NCBI GenBank assembly: GCA_963921935.1
Contig: OY998180.1
Span: 102,986,614-103,050,613, forward strand
DNA from: Galeruca laticollis
Lineage: Eukaryota > Arthropoda > Insecta > Coleoptera > Chrysomelidae
Direction: 5' to 3'
Length of the DNA: 64,000 nucleotides
Within the stretch, counting starts at the first letter, position 1, and each line of letters begins with the position of its first letter. The notes beneath the pieces are model-generated. The model worked only from the letters and a program-made list of their open reading frames with translations. It was not told where the DNA came from and searched no databases. A program made the translations under genes and the position numbers. Below are positions 30,889 to 43,199 of the stretch, piece after piece.

Positions 30889-32334
30889 TTATAAGTTAGA
30901 AATATCTAGAATTTGATTGTTCTTATGTTGTTGGTTAAATAAAGGAAAATATGCATAAGTGTGATTAACATGGTTGCTTTCTCTCTTTTTATTCAGTGAC
31001 TTTTCATCTAAGGCAGTCTCAAACATTTCTAGGCAGGATCTTTTGTGATAGTGGTATTCCGAATGTATAACCATGATGTTATTAAAATTTGGATGATGCC
31101 CAGTTTCTATGCTATGTTCAGCCAAAGCGCATGATTGTTTATTAAGTTTTATGTCACTTTTATGTTGGGTCACCCTGTCTTTTAAAACTCTAGATGTCTG
31201 TCCATAATACACTTTGTCAAAATTGTTACAAGAGATCTTATATACTACATTAGATTTTTTCAATACCTCATCCTTATATTTTGTTTTCGTTAAAATATTA
31301 TTAATTGTGAATCTATAATTATAAGTTAGTTTGATTTGATTTTCATGCTTAAAAACGTTTAAAATATTCGTTGAGATATCCTGTATATATGGAATCGCTA
31401 TATATTTTTTAGGTTCAGTTTCTTGGTTATTCTCAATATTTATATTTGATTCTTTCTTCTTGTATTCTGGTGTTGAAAATTATTTTTTTTAATAGTTTAG
31501 GTGGATAATAATTATTTATGAAAATTTCATACAATTTTTTTAAGTTTTTTTGTTGTAATGTTGGATGGCAGATTTTTTTAATTTTATTTTTCATAGTCAG
31601 TACTAAATTGATCTTAATCTTTTCTGTGTGGTTTGAGAAATAATTGGTGTACCTCTCAGAACTATTGGTTTTCTATACCAGTCTAACTGTATTATATTAT
31701 TTTCATTTCTTATCAATCTGGCGTCTAAAAAAGGAATGCTATTTTCTGCCTCATGTTCAATAGTAAATTGTATGAATTTATTGTATGCATTGAAAATGTT
31801 TAAAATATGATCATGTTTGTTAATAGGTCTTGCACACATAATGTCATCAACAAATTTTTTTAAAAAAGGAAGTTGGAAGTTGAGTTTCGCTATGCAAGAA
31901 TCAAGTAGATCATCCATAACATACTGTGCAGCTATTGGACTTATAAATTGTCCCATGGGTGTACCTAAAATTTGCTTAAAATATTTTCCTTCAAAGTTAC
32001 AATAAGTGGAATCGAAAATAAAGTCTAATAAATTAACAAAGACATTTTTTAGAATATTGGTGTAATTTTGTATACGATCCCATCGTTTTTCAACACTATG
32101 TTTAAAAAGTTGTATAGGAATATTACTAAACAAGGAAACCACATCAAGACTAATAAGTACATAACCTTTTGGTACTTGTTTTTCATTTATAAAGGATGAA
32201 AAATGAAAAGAATCTTCAACATAATAGTCATTATTACAATTGTATGCATTTGTAAGGATATCAGTTATGAATTTGGTAATATTACTGTTTGGTGCATTAA
32301 TCCATGAAACAATAGGTCTTAAAGAAAGGGTGGG
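30889..32334 (-). pseudogene. Penelope-like RT and GIY-YIG, family 2 copy B minus part
   Basis: RT 31603-32376 carries LGTPMGQFISPIAAQ and the intact catalytic FVDD. The reading frame is then disturbed around 31450-31680. The endonuclease (30889-31263) reads YKISCNNFDKVYYGQ, where one of the Cys seen in the sister copies is Phe. Confidence 0.82.
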
Positions 32335-32910
32335 CAAGAAGAAAAAATCACAAATGATAATAATGAGAATAACCAAGAAACTGAACCTAAAAAATATATA
32401 GCGATTCCATATATACAGGATATCTCAATGAATATTTTAAACGTTTTTAAGCATGAAAATCAAATCAAATTAACTTATAATTATGAATTCACAATTAATA
32501 AAATTTTAACGAAAACAAAATATAAGGATGAGGTATTGAAAAAATCTAATGTAGTATATAAGATCTCTTGTAACAATTGTGACAAAGTGTATTATGGACA
32601 GACATATAGAGCATTAAAAGACAGAGTGACCCAACATAAAAGTGACATAAAACTTAATAAACAATCATGCGCTTTGGCTGAACATAGCATAGAAACTGGG
32701 CATCATCCAAATTTTAATAACATCATGGTTATACATTCGGAATACCACTATCACAAAAGATCCTGCCTAGAAATGTTTAAGACTGCCTTAGATGAAAAGT
32801 CACTGAATAAAAAGAGAGAAAGCAACCATGTTAATCACAATTATGCATATCTTCTTTCATTTAACCAACAACATAAGAACAATCAAATTCTATATATTTC
32901 TAACTTATAA
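32335..32910 (+). pseudogene. GIY-YIG domain of the inverted family 2 fragment
   Basis: A single open frame at 32428-32910 with YKISCNNCDKVYYGQTYR and the HSIETGHHPNF region, ending at the natural stop. No RT upstream; the fragment begins right at the inversion junction. Confidence 0.82.
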
Positions 32911-33214
32911 ATATAAACATCTATATAACTAATGAGTTATAACGGAGTTGTTGTGTATATACTACATTCACTCTTGTTATCGTGAGATTTGAGTGTGGTA
33001 ATTAGTGAGAGTAATATACCTTACAACTTTCGCTCGTTGACAAGGGAGAATATATGATATATAGGACTTCCTTTGTTCATAGGATCATGATTAAGTGACA
33101 AGTCATGCTACTAATAATGAAGACTGTTTCTTAAGTCATAAAGTTGAACACATCAACTAGGTTATGTCTCAACCAAAAAACTGTCACTCAAACTGTGACA
33201 CTCTGTGTCATGAT
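32911..33214 (+). repeat. Inverted partial pseudo-LTR of family 2
   Basis: Reverse complement of the distal half of the 24585-25150 repeat, ending at a CTGTGACACTC stretch. Confidence 0.8.
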
Positions 33215-33489
33215 ACAACAAAATAGAAGATATGATCTCTAGCCGTTCGAAATATCGTTCGCCGCGCGCATGACGTCACGCAGAGGGTACAATTTAAAAC
33301 CGTGAGCGCGGGCTAATGCATTTTATGTAATAGAACTTGCGTATGATGCGTTGCTAATGCATTTTGAAGGAAAATGAGGATGGTTCAGGTTGAATGAGAT
33401 ATTATTAGTATTATAAAGGCAAAGAGAATTCGTGTAAAAGTGTTATATGGGCAGAGTAGTCGCATGTCTTGTTTGGGCATTGTGTCAAT
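33215..33489. other. No gene; short GC-rich patch
   Basis: Contains a CG-rich stretch near 33265-33320 (CGCCGCGCGCATGACGTCACG), which includes a CRE-like TGACGTCA. Otherwise nothing recognised. Confidence 0.4.
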
Positions 33490-33830
33490 GGTTTAATCTA
33501 GGATGTCGTAGAAGGCATCTTGGGTGGCTTCGTCCTTCTCTTCAGTTGGAGCATGTGCTGAGATGATCCATATGTTGTACCATTTGCCTTTTAGTCTAAT
33601 GTAGCACATTCTTTCATTTATTTCTTTATTATATTTCCGTCCCCAGGCCATCTCATTTCTTGGACTGCTGTTATATCCATTTCTATATTTTCGAGTTTTT
33701 GAATGGCATTTGTAGTGGCTCCGGCTGTATACCAGCTCTGGACGTTCCAGGTTCCAATACTCATATTCCTTTTCCGTTGCGTTTGTCGTCTTTGTGTTGT
33801 TCCTGTTCGGGTCCGAGGCAAAGTTGCAGT
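33490..33830 (-). pseudogene. RTE-like LINE endonuclease fragment
   Basis: The minus frame starting at 33821 has the N-terminal endonuclease signature (MSIGTWNVQSWYTAG, TAVQEMRWPG). Out of frame at ~33490-33610 comes the next conserved piece (NIWIISAHAPTEEKDE). 3'-truncated relic. Confidence 0.7.
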
Positions 33831-33969
33831 TTTAATAACCAGACTCCTTTTTACGAGAGTGGGTGGTTAGCACTCTGCTCAACCCTTCTCCTTTATCCGG
33901 GCTTGGGACTGTCCATGACAACTGACAAGCTACTCAATCCACCCATTAGTTGCCCCTGGTGGAGTTGAT

Positions 33970-35345
33970 AATAATATTGTATACTTTATACTCGTCGCAG
34001 GCACGTAGGAGTTGTCTGAAACAATCGTTGCTACGGACAATGAAAAATTTGTTAATGCTCTATAAAAAAACCATTGTAAAATTGCAATGTCGCGATTTGG
34101 AAACTCTTCTGCTGCAGATATTGATAATAATATAGATAATCTTACGCCAACGAATACAAAAAAGTCAAAAACGTCAGTATGGAGACAATTTCAAGAGTTT
34201 TGTGCCGGAAGTAATCACTTTTTAGAACGAGGAACTTCGGTGGAGAAAATTGCCTCATTTCTAAAGGGATGGGCAAGCAACATGAGCTAGAAGGATGGAT
34301 CCCTTTATAAAGAAAGTGTGGTGAAAACAATGTGGAACGTGACAGCAAAACTTGTTCATGAAAAATATTACGAAGATTTCGGCATTGCAATGATCTATTT
34401 AATGATGGAAGATGTTAATCTGCTAGAGGTGCACGAGATGCTGCGCGCAAAATATTACAAATGAACCCGGAAAAGAGAAAATGAAGTTCATCAGCTTTTA
34501 TTTACAAAGAATTGCTGCAAATTCTGAAGCTTTACGATGAACACAAGCCGGAGGGTCCGCAAAAAAAAATTTTTCATCTCATATCTTATGAGATACCATT
34601 TCGAGGAGGTGAGGCAGCCAACTGTTTGATGGATTTCTTTCAAGAAGAAAAGTGCAACGATTGAGCAAGCACAAATAAAATTGAATAAAATCCAGTTTTT
34701 TCAAAAACCTGCCAAGGAGGGGCAGATTAACAGACAGCAAACGGTTAATCAGAAACACTACTAATGAAGATATCTGCCCCATTAGGTAGGTCGAAATAAT
34801 CGTTTTTTTATTGAATTTTTCTTATCAAAGCTTTTTTCCTTTAAGATTATACAAAAAACTTTTGTCAAAACGAGGATCTAACGTGAAGACTGTCTGTTTT
34901 TTACACCGAATTTAGAATGGCAAAATAATGGTATATGGTTCCAGAACATCCCAGTTGGCAGAAATGAGATCACAAAATGGACAAAGCTGTCTATCCAAAA
35001 AGTATGTCTCGATAGCGAAAAGTTCAAATTTACAAACCATTCTCACCGAGCAACTGCCGTAAGCCATCTAGCCAAGGTTGGGGTAAACGAAAACCAGCCA
35101 AAGAAAATACCGGGCATGGAAATGTCAGTTCAATAAAACCTTATTTACAACTCGATAAAGAGTTTCACGTGGAAATAATAAATAAAATGAGAAACAGTAA
35201 AAAAAACAAGTTTAGTGTTTTTTCAGTTTCAACTTCTGCTTCAAGTAACGTTGTTTCTAACCAACAACAAACTTTGACTGGTTCAGTCATAAATTTCAAT
35301 AATTGCATTTTGAATTGTAAAAATTTCAATAACTAGGTTCAACAG
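33970..35345 (+). pseudogene. Crypton-like tyrosine recombinase, copy A (decayed)
   Basis: Begins MSRFGNSSAADID at 34087, homologous to copy B at 60525. The TSVWRQFQEFC helix region is followed by stops. The C-terminal catalytic HxxR box survives around 35035 (TNHSHRATAVSHLAKVGV), while the terminal GH and Tyr regions are mutated. The tail reads FNNCILNCKNFNN. Cryptons move by tyrosine-recombinase recombination without target duplications. Confidence 0.7.
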
Positions 35346-36830
35346 TTTTCACGTTACTTTAATAAATAATAAGCGTTTAAAATTACGTCTGCATTTATTT
35401 TAAAGAACCTGATAATTTTACACTAGGAAAATGATCGATAATTTGCACTAGTGCAAAATTATCGCCTAATTGTATTCTCATTGGCTAAAACAACAATCGA
35501 AAAACAGTCGGAACATTGTTGAAATGTCAAATTTGACAGATGAAAAAAAATTCTGGACGACTCTATGTTAAATAAAAATACAACAGCGAATATAATATTA
35601 ACGTCTATCGAGGACAATAGAAATCATATTGTACCATCAGCATCACAATCAATAAATCCTCAAACAACATTTGTCAATACCGTCAATTTCTAATATGGTT
35701 CTACCAAAGTCTGAACACGCTATTGTAATTAAAAATTGTCAAAATTTTACAATAAATATGTTCCAATTGATAAAAAATGTTTATAAACCGTTCTCATTAA
35801 ATTTATAAAAAGTCGTAGAAAAAGTACAAAACACAAGTTTCAATGCATTCGTGAAATTACCGCACTTGCCCTCGCATATAAAATGTTATTTACAAATCTT
35901 GTGTAATATACTCTTTAGGTATGAATAACGAAAAAATTATGATAATGATCCTTAAAGAAATTAGGACCTATTTTTCCTACGTTTCCAATTTGGCGGAAAA
36001 ATTTATTGAAATAAGAAATTGCTTATATTGTTTCTACTACTTCTTATCTCAGTGATAATTACAATTAGTTCAATAAACCAATATTAACAACAATTATCAT
36101 AAAATGGCGATATAAAGTTTATCAGAGCTAATTAAATTAATTGAATGTTAATTGTTTTCAATTTTTTCTTTATCAAATGAATTAATACCATTATTCTCAT
36201 CGATGTTAGTTTTATAAAAAAATAATCCAGCCACGATTGAACTCACTATTTTACAAGATCAAATATAAAATTATCTCTTCGGTACAGAGATCTCACATGC
36301 TTAGGCTCTGGTAGGCCACCGGATGCAGGTTCGTGGGGAAGAAGGATCAAAATCACATTTTATAAGTTCTGTTCAAATTAAACTACATAATTTAAAGTCA
36401 TTTCTGGTTGAAAAAAATGAGATTTGGGCTCAATGAGAAGAGAATCTGATTCTGATCAAATAATGATCAAAATAATTAGAAAAATAGGAGAAGTGGGATT
36501 TACAAGGACTATACTGTGATAGTTCATTTCTAAGAGCGCGCGAAACGAGATTCTTAATCCCCGACGCCCTCTATCTGTTTTAGTTGTAAAAACAGTAAAA
36601 ATTGGATCATTCGTTTGGTGTTAATCATCAAGAGCTACAAAACGGCGTCCCTAACTAAGTTTGGGCGGAAATTGGAGTTTGATACCTTTTTCCCATGGCT
36701 CTTCAGTCGTTATTTCATTTTATAACCTCAAAACTTGGTTCGTCTGCTCCTTAACATCGACTGTTATTATTAGACGGTTTTTATTGAGTTGCTAAGTACG
36801 GCAATTCATACTTACTTAATCCTTATGTCT
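35346..36830. other. Mostly unassigned; possible second Crypton tail and an imperfect palindrome
   Basis: Around 35700-35810 a frame reads VIKNCQNFTINMF, similar to the Crypton copy A tail. A 27-bp imperfect palindrome (GATAATTTGCACTAG and complement) sits near 35430. No other gene. Confidence 0.35.
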
Positions 36831-36839
36831 TCCTAATGT

Positions 36840-37700
36840 TTGTGGGTGTAAGACGTGAAGTTGAGCTGTGTTTGACGTATTTTTTCCAAAATTCTCTTCA
36901 TTACTTCCGGTCATTTATTTGGTGACGGATTTCCTCTATTTTCGACCGCTTTGTTAATTTCGTTATTCCATATTTTCCTTGGCCTTTCTCTACTTCTCCT
37001 TTCTAGTGAGATTCCTTTTTTCTATTTAACTTCAGTTTTCACCTTTTTCTTCAGTTTCGACTTTTCCATACAATGTTTCTTTAAAATATTCTTGCCACCT
37101 TTCCATGATTTGGTTCTCCGCTGTAATTACTATACCGTTTTTGCCTTCCATGTTTTTCGATGGTATATTTTTCTTGTTTCGCATTCTCTTTATCGTTCCG
37201 TAAAATAACTTTTGCTTGTATTTGTATTGTTGTTAACTGTTGCCCGAAGTATTTTCTTCCTCTTCTTTGATTATATTTTTGGTATTTTTGTCTGTTGCTT
37301 ATATCTTTCGTAGTATTCATTATTTCTCTTCTCTAGGTATTATTCATATGCTATCTTTTTGTTTTTAACTGCTACTTTCATTTCTTCAGTCCACGAATTT
37401 ATTCTTTTTATATTTCTACTTATAATATTTGATGTTGCGTAGCAATTTTCCGCCGCATAAAAGCTTTTTTTTCGAAGCGTTCCCAAATATCTTCAATATT
37501 ATTGTTAATTTCTCTTTTGTTAAATTTACTCCTCAATATTTCTTAGTAATTTCTAGATATTATAGGGTTTTGTAGTCTGTAGCATTTTATCTTGTTATTT
37601 ACTGTTTCCGGGCTAGTTTCTTTTTTGTTGTTGATTTCTGCTTTGGATTTCTCTCGTTATTTTTTGTATCTCTTTATGTTTGCAATGAGTGTTTCCTATT
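36840..37700 (-). pseudogene. RTE/CR1-like LINE RT N-terminal fragment
   Basis: Frames on the minus strand show the region before RT (MEGKNGIVITAENQIMERWQ and upstream VAVKNKKIAYE), typical of LINE ORF2 between endonuclease and RT. Heavily frameshifted. Confidence 0.55.
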
Positions 37701-37989
37701 TTGAGTTCGTTGTTTGAGCAGAGTGTGTTCCCCATTCACGATTTTCATTCACTTTCTCTTCCTAAGCACTATTCTACTCCTTCGTTTCTGTTGAAGTATC
37801 GAATTAATATAAATTTGTTGTTATTTCTATCTATTTCGTTTTGTAATTCTGAGAAGAAGAACAAGGCTGTAAATACTACTTTACAAACAGGTTCATTCAT
37901 ACAAACAATAACTGATAATGTGACATCCGCCATTATAAAAAAAAACACGAGAAAATAGACTAATAGTAATAGAGACCAGTCCTTGGTCG

Positions 37990-40900
37990 AAATGAACCCA
38001 AAGTTGGAGAATCTTAATTTAGAGAATGAAGAAAAAATTAAGGAATTGCGAAAATCTTTAAATGAATTGCAGCTTGATGGAGAAAAGATAAGGGCAAATG
38101 TTGAAATGCTGAATCAATCTAACTGATCAATGTTCGTAAGAATATTTAAGATGGCAAAAAAACAAAGGAAAATACGAGAGAAGAGGTTCCTAAATTTATA
38201 GACTGCGGAATGGGTTTACACATTTCATCCAGTGATATTCAGATATGTAATAGAGTTGGTAGAAAATATGAAGGGAAGTCCAGAGGTATATATTTCAATT
38301 TGGCAAGCATTGAAATTAAAACAGATATTACAACAGGAAGAAATTGCTAAAGGGTACTGGAATAATGATTAACGAAGGTCTAACCAAATCTCGAATGGGC
38401 CAATTCTGGTCAAATTTATGTAAATAATATTTCAATAATAAGAAATCGTCAATATATAGGTCAAAATTTATATGTATAATTATAACGAATTAATTTCCGA
38501 ACATTTAATTTTCTCATTTTTTGCTTTGTTTTTTATTATACCTATTCCCTGTTTATTACAATTTAATTTGATGGTTTTTCTTGTTTTATGAATCATCTGA
38601 TATCATGTTTACGGATTACCCACTTTAACAATTATCTACGTTTACTAATTAAAATGCTAGATTATATTAACATTTTAGATTAGACTGAAGCAGTAGATAC
38701 AAGATAATGTGAATATTTTTCTAATTCTTTTCAGGAGAGATTGGGTACGAATGATTGTTCACTTGGTATAATTCACTTAATTATAAGAAGTCTAAAAAAC
38801 ATTCAGTTGAATTATTGATATATCGAAATTGCAAATAATTGTTTATATATAATTATCTTTTCCGAAACTAGAAATATTGAGAACATAAGTCAATTCTCTA
38901 TATCAAATTTTACTCATTTCTATTACGAATCAACCATCAATAAATGTAAAGTAGTAATGATATACGTAAATAATGATATGTCCGCGGATGTAGTAGTGGA
39001 GACAGTAAATGAAAGTCAATTTCTAAGGATAACATATTTTACTAAATACCTGTCTAAAAACAATAAAATAGGCTTGACTGCATACTATAGGCGTCCCGCA
39101 ACAAAAATTCGTAACTGCATAAATAATTTAGAGGAGTATTTATCAAAATTAAAAAAAAATATTGAAATATATATAGGAATTATAAATATAAATACTCTGA
39201 GTACAGATAGTATTGAAACTAACAATTATTTAGATATTTTGGCTTCCCATGGATTTTTATCATATCTTACAAACCTACTAGATTCACCAAATACTCTAAA
39301 TCGACAATAAATCATATTTTTCTGAGAAAAGGAATCTGTTTAAAAGATCTATCTAGATCTATCTATTACCCATTGCCTATAATATTCCATACAGATATTA
39401 CCGACGACTTTGCTCCTTTCATTAATATTACATTCCTAGAACGTAAACCTAATAAATTAAATGCAGGGAAAAAAATTTGAACAATTAATTTTGATAAATT
39501 AAACTCACTAATTCTAGATGAAAACTGGAAAAATAGTACATCCGAAGCAAGCCCACAGTTATGTTATGTCAAATAATAAAAGCCAAAAAACACATTAAGT
39601 TAAAACCATGGATTTCAGCTGGTCTAATAAACTTGTTAAACAAAAGTTTAAAGCAAAAATTATTAAAAAGAATTACGACTGAACTTGAAACAGAATATAA
39701 ATAATTTAGGAATGACTTTTACAAAAATCAAATTTCAGAGGCTGGCACGAATTATAAAAAAATTTGTAGTATCGCTAATGATGTTTGTGGAAAACGCGAG
39801 CAAAATAATATCGGCAACGCGGATATTATTCTTGAGAATAGTTCTGTGTTAAGTGATACCAAACAAAAAGCAAATTAATTCAATAATTTTTACACAAATA
39901 TAGGTAAAATCATGTGTAAACACATAGATCAACAAGAGTTACCCAAAAAGGTTCTAAAAGATTTAAACATCAATCAAACATTTTTTTTGCACCCGGTTAC
40001 AAACAATGAGTTAATCAACGTAATTTCGAACATTAAAAATAACACAGCTCCGGGCCCAGGCGGAATTACATGAAAAACGTTAGAAACAATTCATTCTAGT
40101 ATTTTTCTAAGCCACATAATCAATAAATGTTTTCAACTGGTACTCTTCCTTATCAATGGAAATGCTCACTCATCACTCCTATAGTTAAATCCGATAATAA
40201 ATCACAGCTTGAGAACTGCAGACCCATATCTGTTATAAACAATATTGCCAAAATATTTGGATACTGTATTAAAAGTAGGTTAATTGACTTTTTAAACAAT
40301 AATAACAAAAAAGCAATTCGTATTTAAGAAAAAATAGTAACAGCGAAAATGCCATATTAGATTTTGTTAATACGAGACCAGCGATAAGTAAAAAAAAACA
40401 CTGGCAATATTTTTGGATTTAGCTAAAGCCTGAATGAATTACTTATTCAAAAATTGAACAGATGTGGAATTGAGGCACAGCTTTAGATTTGATAAGATGA
40501 TATTTAACCGGAAGGACTCAAAAAGTCAAAATTGAAAATGAACAAAGTTATGAGTACAACAAGGCACGGTTTTAGGCCCAATACTCTGTCTCATTTATAT
40601 TACCATTATAACTAAAAAGGGTCATTTAACACGTTACGCAGACGATTCTGCGGTCATATGCACGGGTCCAACGTGAGAAGAAACTAAAGATATTATTGGA
40701 ACTGAATTAAAGAACGTGTATAGGTGGTTAAATAATAATAGGTTGTCCATGAATATTATCAAAACTAAATTTATAACTTTTTCTACAACCAAACAAGATC
40801 AACTACATGACTTAATTATTAAATTCCATAAAGCATGTTGTAACAATCACCAAGGTTGTGACTGAAAAAACAAAGACAATAAAATATCTCGGCATCTTAC

Positions 40901-42175
40901 TTCATCAAGATTTAAAATAGACTGAGCGTAATACTTACTTTGCTAACCGTTTACGTACTTTGATTTACAAATTCCATGTACTGTGTGATATCTTATACAA
41001 GAAAAATGTATTGATTTTGCATACCTCACTTGCAGAATCTGTTATTTCATATTACATACCAGCATGCGGAGTAGCTTTTAAAACAACTCTCAATACATTA
41101 CAAGTGGCACAAAATTTACTAATTAAAATTATTTATTGAAGAAACAGACTTTATCCGATTGATCTCTTGTATAAAGAACTAAGATATTGTTACGAACTCG
41201 CACACCGAAGCAGATACTAAGTACGGTCCTGTAACGTTATGTTAACGGAGTTAAAAAAATGGCGAGCGCGCCGAATTCTGAGAAGGTCTATTGGGATTTA
41301 TTGTGACCGTTTTTATAGACATGTTCTCGGAAGGTCTTTTAAGGATTAAGCCGGCAATCGAGAAATATCGCGAAAGGCATTTGGTTTTGTGTAAGCCGCA
41401 GTCCGGAATGTTCTAGTAAAAAAGGCTTTGATATAAATAAAGGACCGATCAGCGGATGAGTTTAGTTTATAATTTGACATTGAGTTGAGCAGTAAATAAG
41501 TGAATATAAATTAAGTGATTATATAAATTAGTTTAAGTGAATGTACTGAGTATATATAAATTAAGTGTTAGTGATTAGTTTAGTGTTTAAATAAATTAAG
41601 TAAGTGAACCTACCGTGTGTTTAAAATTTATCCCACCCGTTTATTGTTCAATAAATAACAAAAACATTACAATATTCAACATTAATTTAATACATTTTTA
41701 TAATTGTTTGAAAAGAATGTTTAATGCACAAAAATTAGTTTTAAAATCAGTACAAAATCAGAATCGTTATGCCATGAACTTGGATGTTGAAGTTGTTTTT
41801 TTTTCACAAAACTACAACTTAGCATTCTTTCACTTTCCAATGTCCAAAAATATTTAACATTCTACCAAAATATTTAAGAGAAATAAAAAATATCATATTT
41901 TTAAGAAAGAAGTAAAACATTTTATACTTTCCTATCAAGGTAAATTTATTTCATTATAAAGTGGTTGACAACTTACTTTATAAACACATGTGTTATATTG
42001 CATGTATTATGCCATACTTTTGTTCTTATAATACATACATATATTATTGGAATCTCCAACACTCTTTCAACTCCATTCTCGCCTGAAAGAAAGAGAAAAT
42101 TTTTGATTACTGCAAATTATATTTGTCTCAAATATTATATGGTACTCACCAAAAACAATGTGCCACGTGCTTAAG
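37990..42175 (+). pseudogene. CR1/Jockey-like LINE, full span but decayed
   Basis: Coiled-coil ORF1 start near 37992 (MNPKLENLNLENEEKI), endonuclease piece 38957-39310, RT start ~40090-40320 (RPISVINNIAKIFGYCIK), catalytic RYADDSAVICTG near 40640, post-RT to ~41180. The region is then interrupted by a solo LTR (41188-41671) and resumes to ~42170, where a gypsy element is inserted. Many stops. No RNase H domain seen. Confidence 0.7.
41188..41671 (+). repeat. Solo LTR of a Ty3/gypsy relative, with ATAT target duplication
   Basis: Starts TGTTACGAAC and ends AACATTACA. It is flanked by ATAT on both sides (41184-41187, 41672-41675). It shares blocks with the LTRs at 42180 and 46256 (GACCGATCAGCGGA, TAAGCCGCAG) in reverse orientation but is diverged, so it is a sister subfamily. 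It lies inside the CR1/Jockey-like LINE. Confidence 0.88.
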
Positions 42176-42179
42176 CTAT

Positions 42180-42652
42180 TGTAATGTTTTTCTGATTTAT
42201 TTAAAACGTAAACGGGTGGGATAAATTTCAAACACTCGGTATGGCTACTTACTAATTTATTTAAACACTAACTCACTAACACTCAATTTATATATACTTA
42301 ACTAACCACTCAAATTTAATTTATATGCACACAAACTTGATTATTAATCAGCACTTTACTGTTCGGTGTATTTTTGTTTATTTCTCGAGATCACTTTATC
42401 AACTAACTCCTCCGCTGATCGGTCCTTATTTATATTAATGCCTTTCTTACTAGAAAATTCCGGGCTGCGGCTTACACACACAAATAATTGATTCTGGCCT
42501 CTTCTAGATAAGTCTGGTCACAAAAACAATGCTTAGATAAGATAGTCCCAAACAGTTATAAAAACACTGTGTATCCGCCATAATTTTAATTTTCATACCT
42601 GGCTTAGACAGGGTCGGATTTAGGGTGTATACCAGTGTGCGGTTTCGTAACA
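42180..42652 (-). repeat. G1 3' LTR (element orientation)
   Basis: Plus-strand ends TGTAATG and CGTAACA. Preceded, in element orientation, by the purine tract AAGGAGGGGGTAA (42653-42665). Confidence 0.95.
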
Positions 42653-43199
42653 TTACCCCCTCCTTAAATGGAAGTTCCACCTGGAACTTTTGTATAGCCG
42701 AGACTGGATGTTTGAATCGGCAACTGGCCCCATTTCTACACTTTCCGATCTTATGGAAATAGCAGGGCACCGTTTTCATCGGATACTGATAACGGGGGTT
42801 GTAGCTGCAAATTAATATCTGGACACCGGTATCTCTAAAGATAACCTCTACCATGTTCCTGATAACTCGCCAATCCAACTGGTTACTCGCTATCTTAGGC
42901 ATAGCCAGTTTGTTCACGCTGGATTCTAACACATGGTCTCGAAGGTTACGAAGTGCTTCCCACACATCGCGGTAGGTAGATCGATCTTTAAATTCATCTT
43001 TAGTTACCATGTAGAAGACGTACCGCGAATTATGTTTCAGTTTCAGTGTCTTGCCAGGGGCTGGAATCTGGTCTTCAAGTTTTTCTAATGGCCCAAACTT
43101 CTTTCGAAAGACGGTTGCCAACCCTCGTGCGCTCTTGATACGGGCGGGGATGTTGTATGCCAGTGAATAATCTTCCGGGAGAGTGAACAAATCTTGTTG
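42504..43199 (-). CDS. Macrodomain (OARD1/TARG1-like) plus CCCH zinc finger, 3' of integrase in G1
   Basis: The frame follows the integrase C-terminal frame after one stop (TAA at 43200-43202) with no shift between, and has no ATG of its own, so it was probably the tail of the Pol polyprotein. Residues DLFTLPEDYSLAYNI, then RGLATVFRKKFG, YVFYMVTKDEF and LAMPKIASNQLDW follow in the order of the ADP-ribosyl-hydrolase macrodomain of the OARD1/TARG1 type. The loop after MPKI, where that family carries a catalytic Asp, looks shortened. A CX7CX5CX3H finger follows (CYFHKIGKCRNGASCRFKH). The frame continues into the LTR. Viral macrodomains remove host ADP-ribose marks; a similar counter-defence role here is inference. 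Confidence 0.75.
   Translation of the reverse strand, partial: QQDLFTLPEDYSLAYNIPARIKSARGLATVFRKKFGPLEKLEDQIPAPGKTLKLKHNSRYVFYMVTKDEFKDRSTYRDVWEALRNLRDHVLESSVNKLAMPKIASNQLDWRVIRNMVEVIFRDTGVQILICSYNPRYQYPMKTVPCYFHKIGKCRNGASCRFKHPVSAIQKFQVELPFKEGVMLRNRTLVYTLNPTLSKPGMKIKIMADTQCFYNCLGLSYLSIVFVTRLI
42653..42665 (-). promoter_or_regulatory. G1 polypurine tract
   Basis: AAGGAGGGGGTAA on the minus strand, immediately before the 3' LTR; the expected plus-strand primer of reverse transcription. Confidence 0.75.

Larger units (their letters stand above)
30889..33214. mobile_element. Penelope-like family 2, copy B with head-to-head partner
   Basis: The minus part (30889-32334) is 5'-truncated in the RT and fused at ~32335 to a plus part (32335-32910) that begins in the linker before the GIY-YIG domain. 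The plus part is followed by an inverted partial pseudo-LTR to 33214. This is the same head-to-head geometry as family 1. Confidence 0.88.

Noticed and set aside
36290..36355. tRNA-like sequence with GGTTCG
   Set aside because: No acceptor stem pairing and no anticodon arm could be built.
33490..37700. One RTE element split by Crypton A
   Set aside because: The endonuclease piece (33.5-33.8 kb) and RT piece (36.8-37.7 kb) are on the same strand but in the wrong order for one element.
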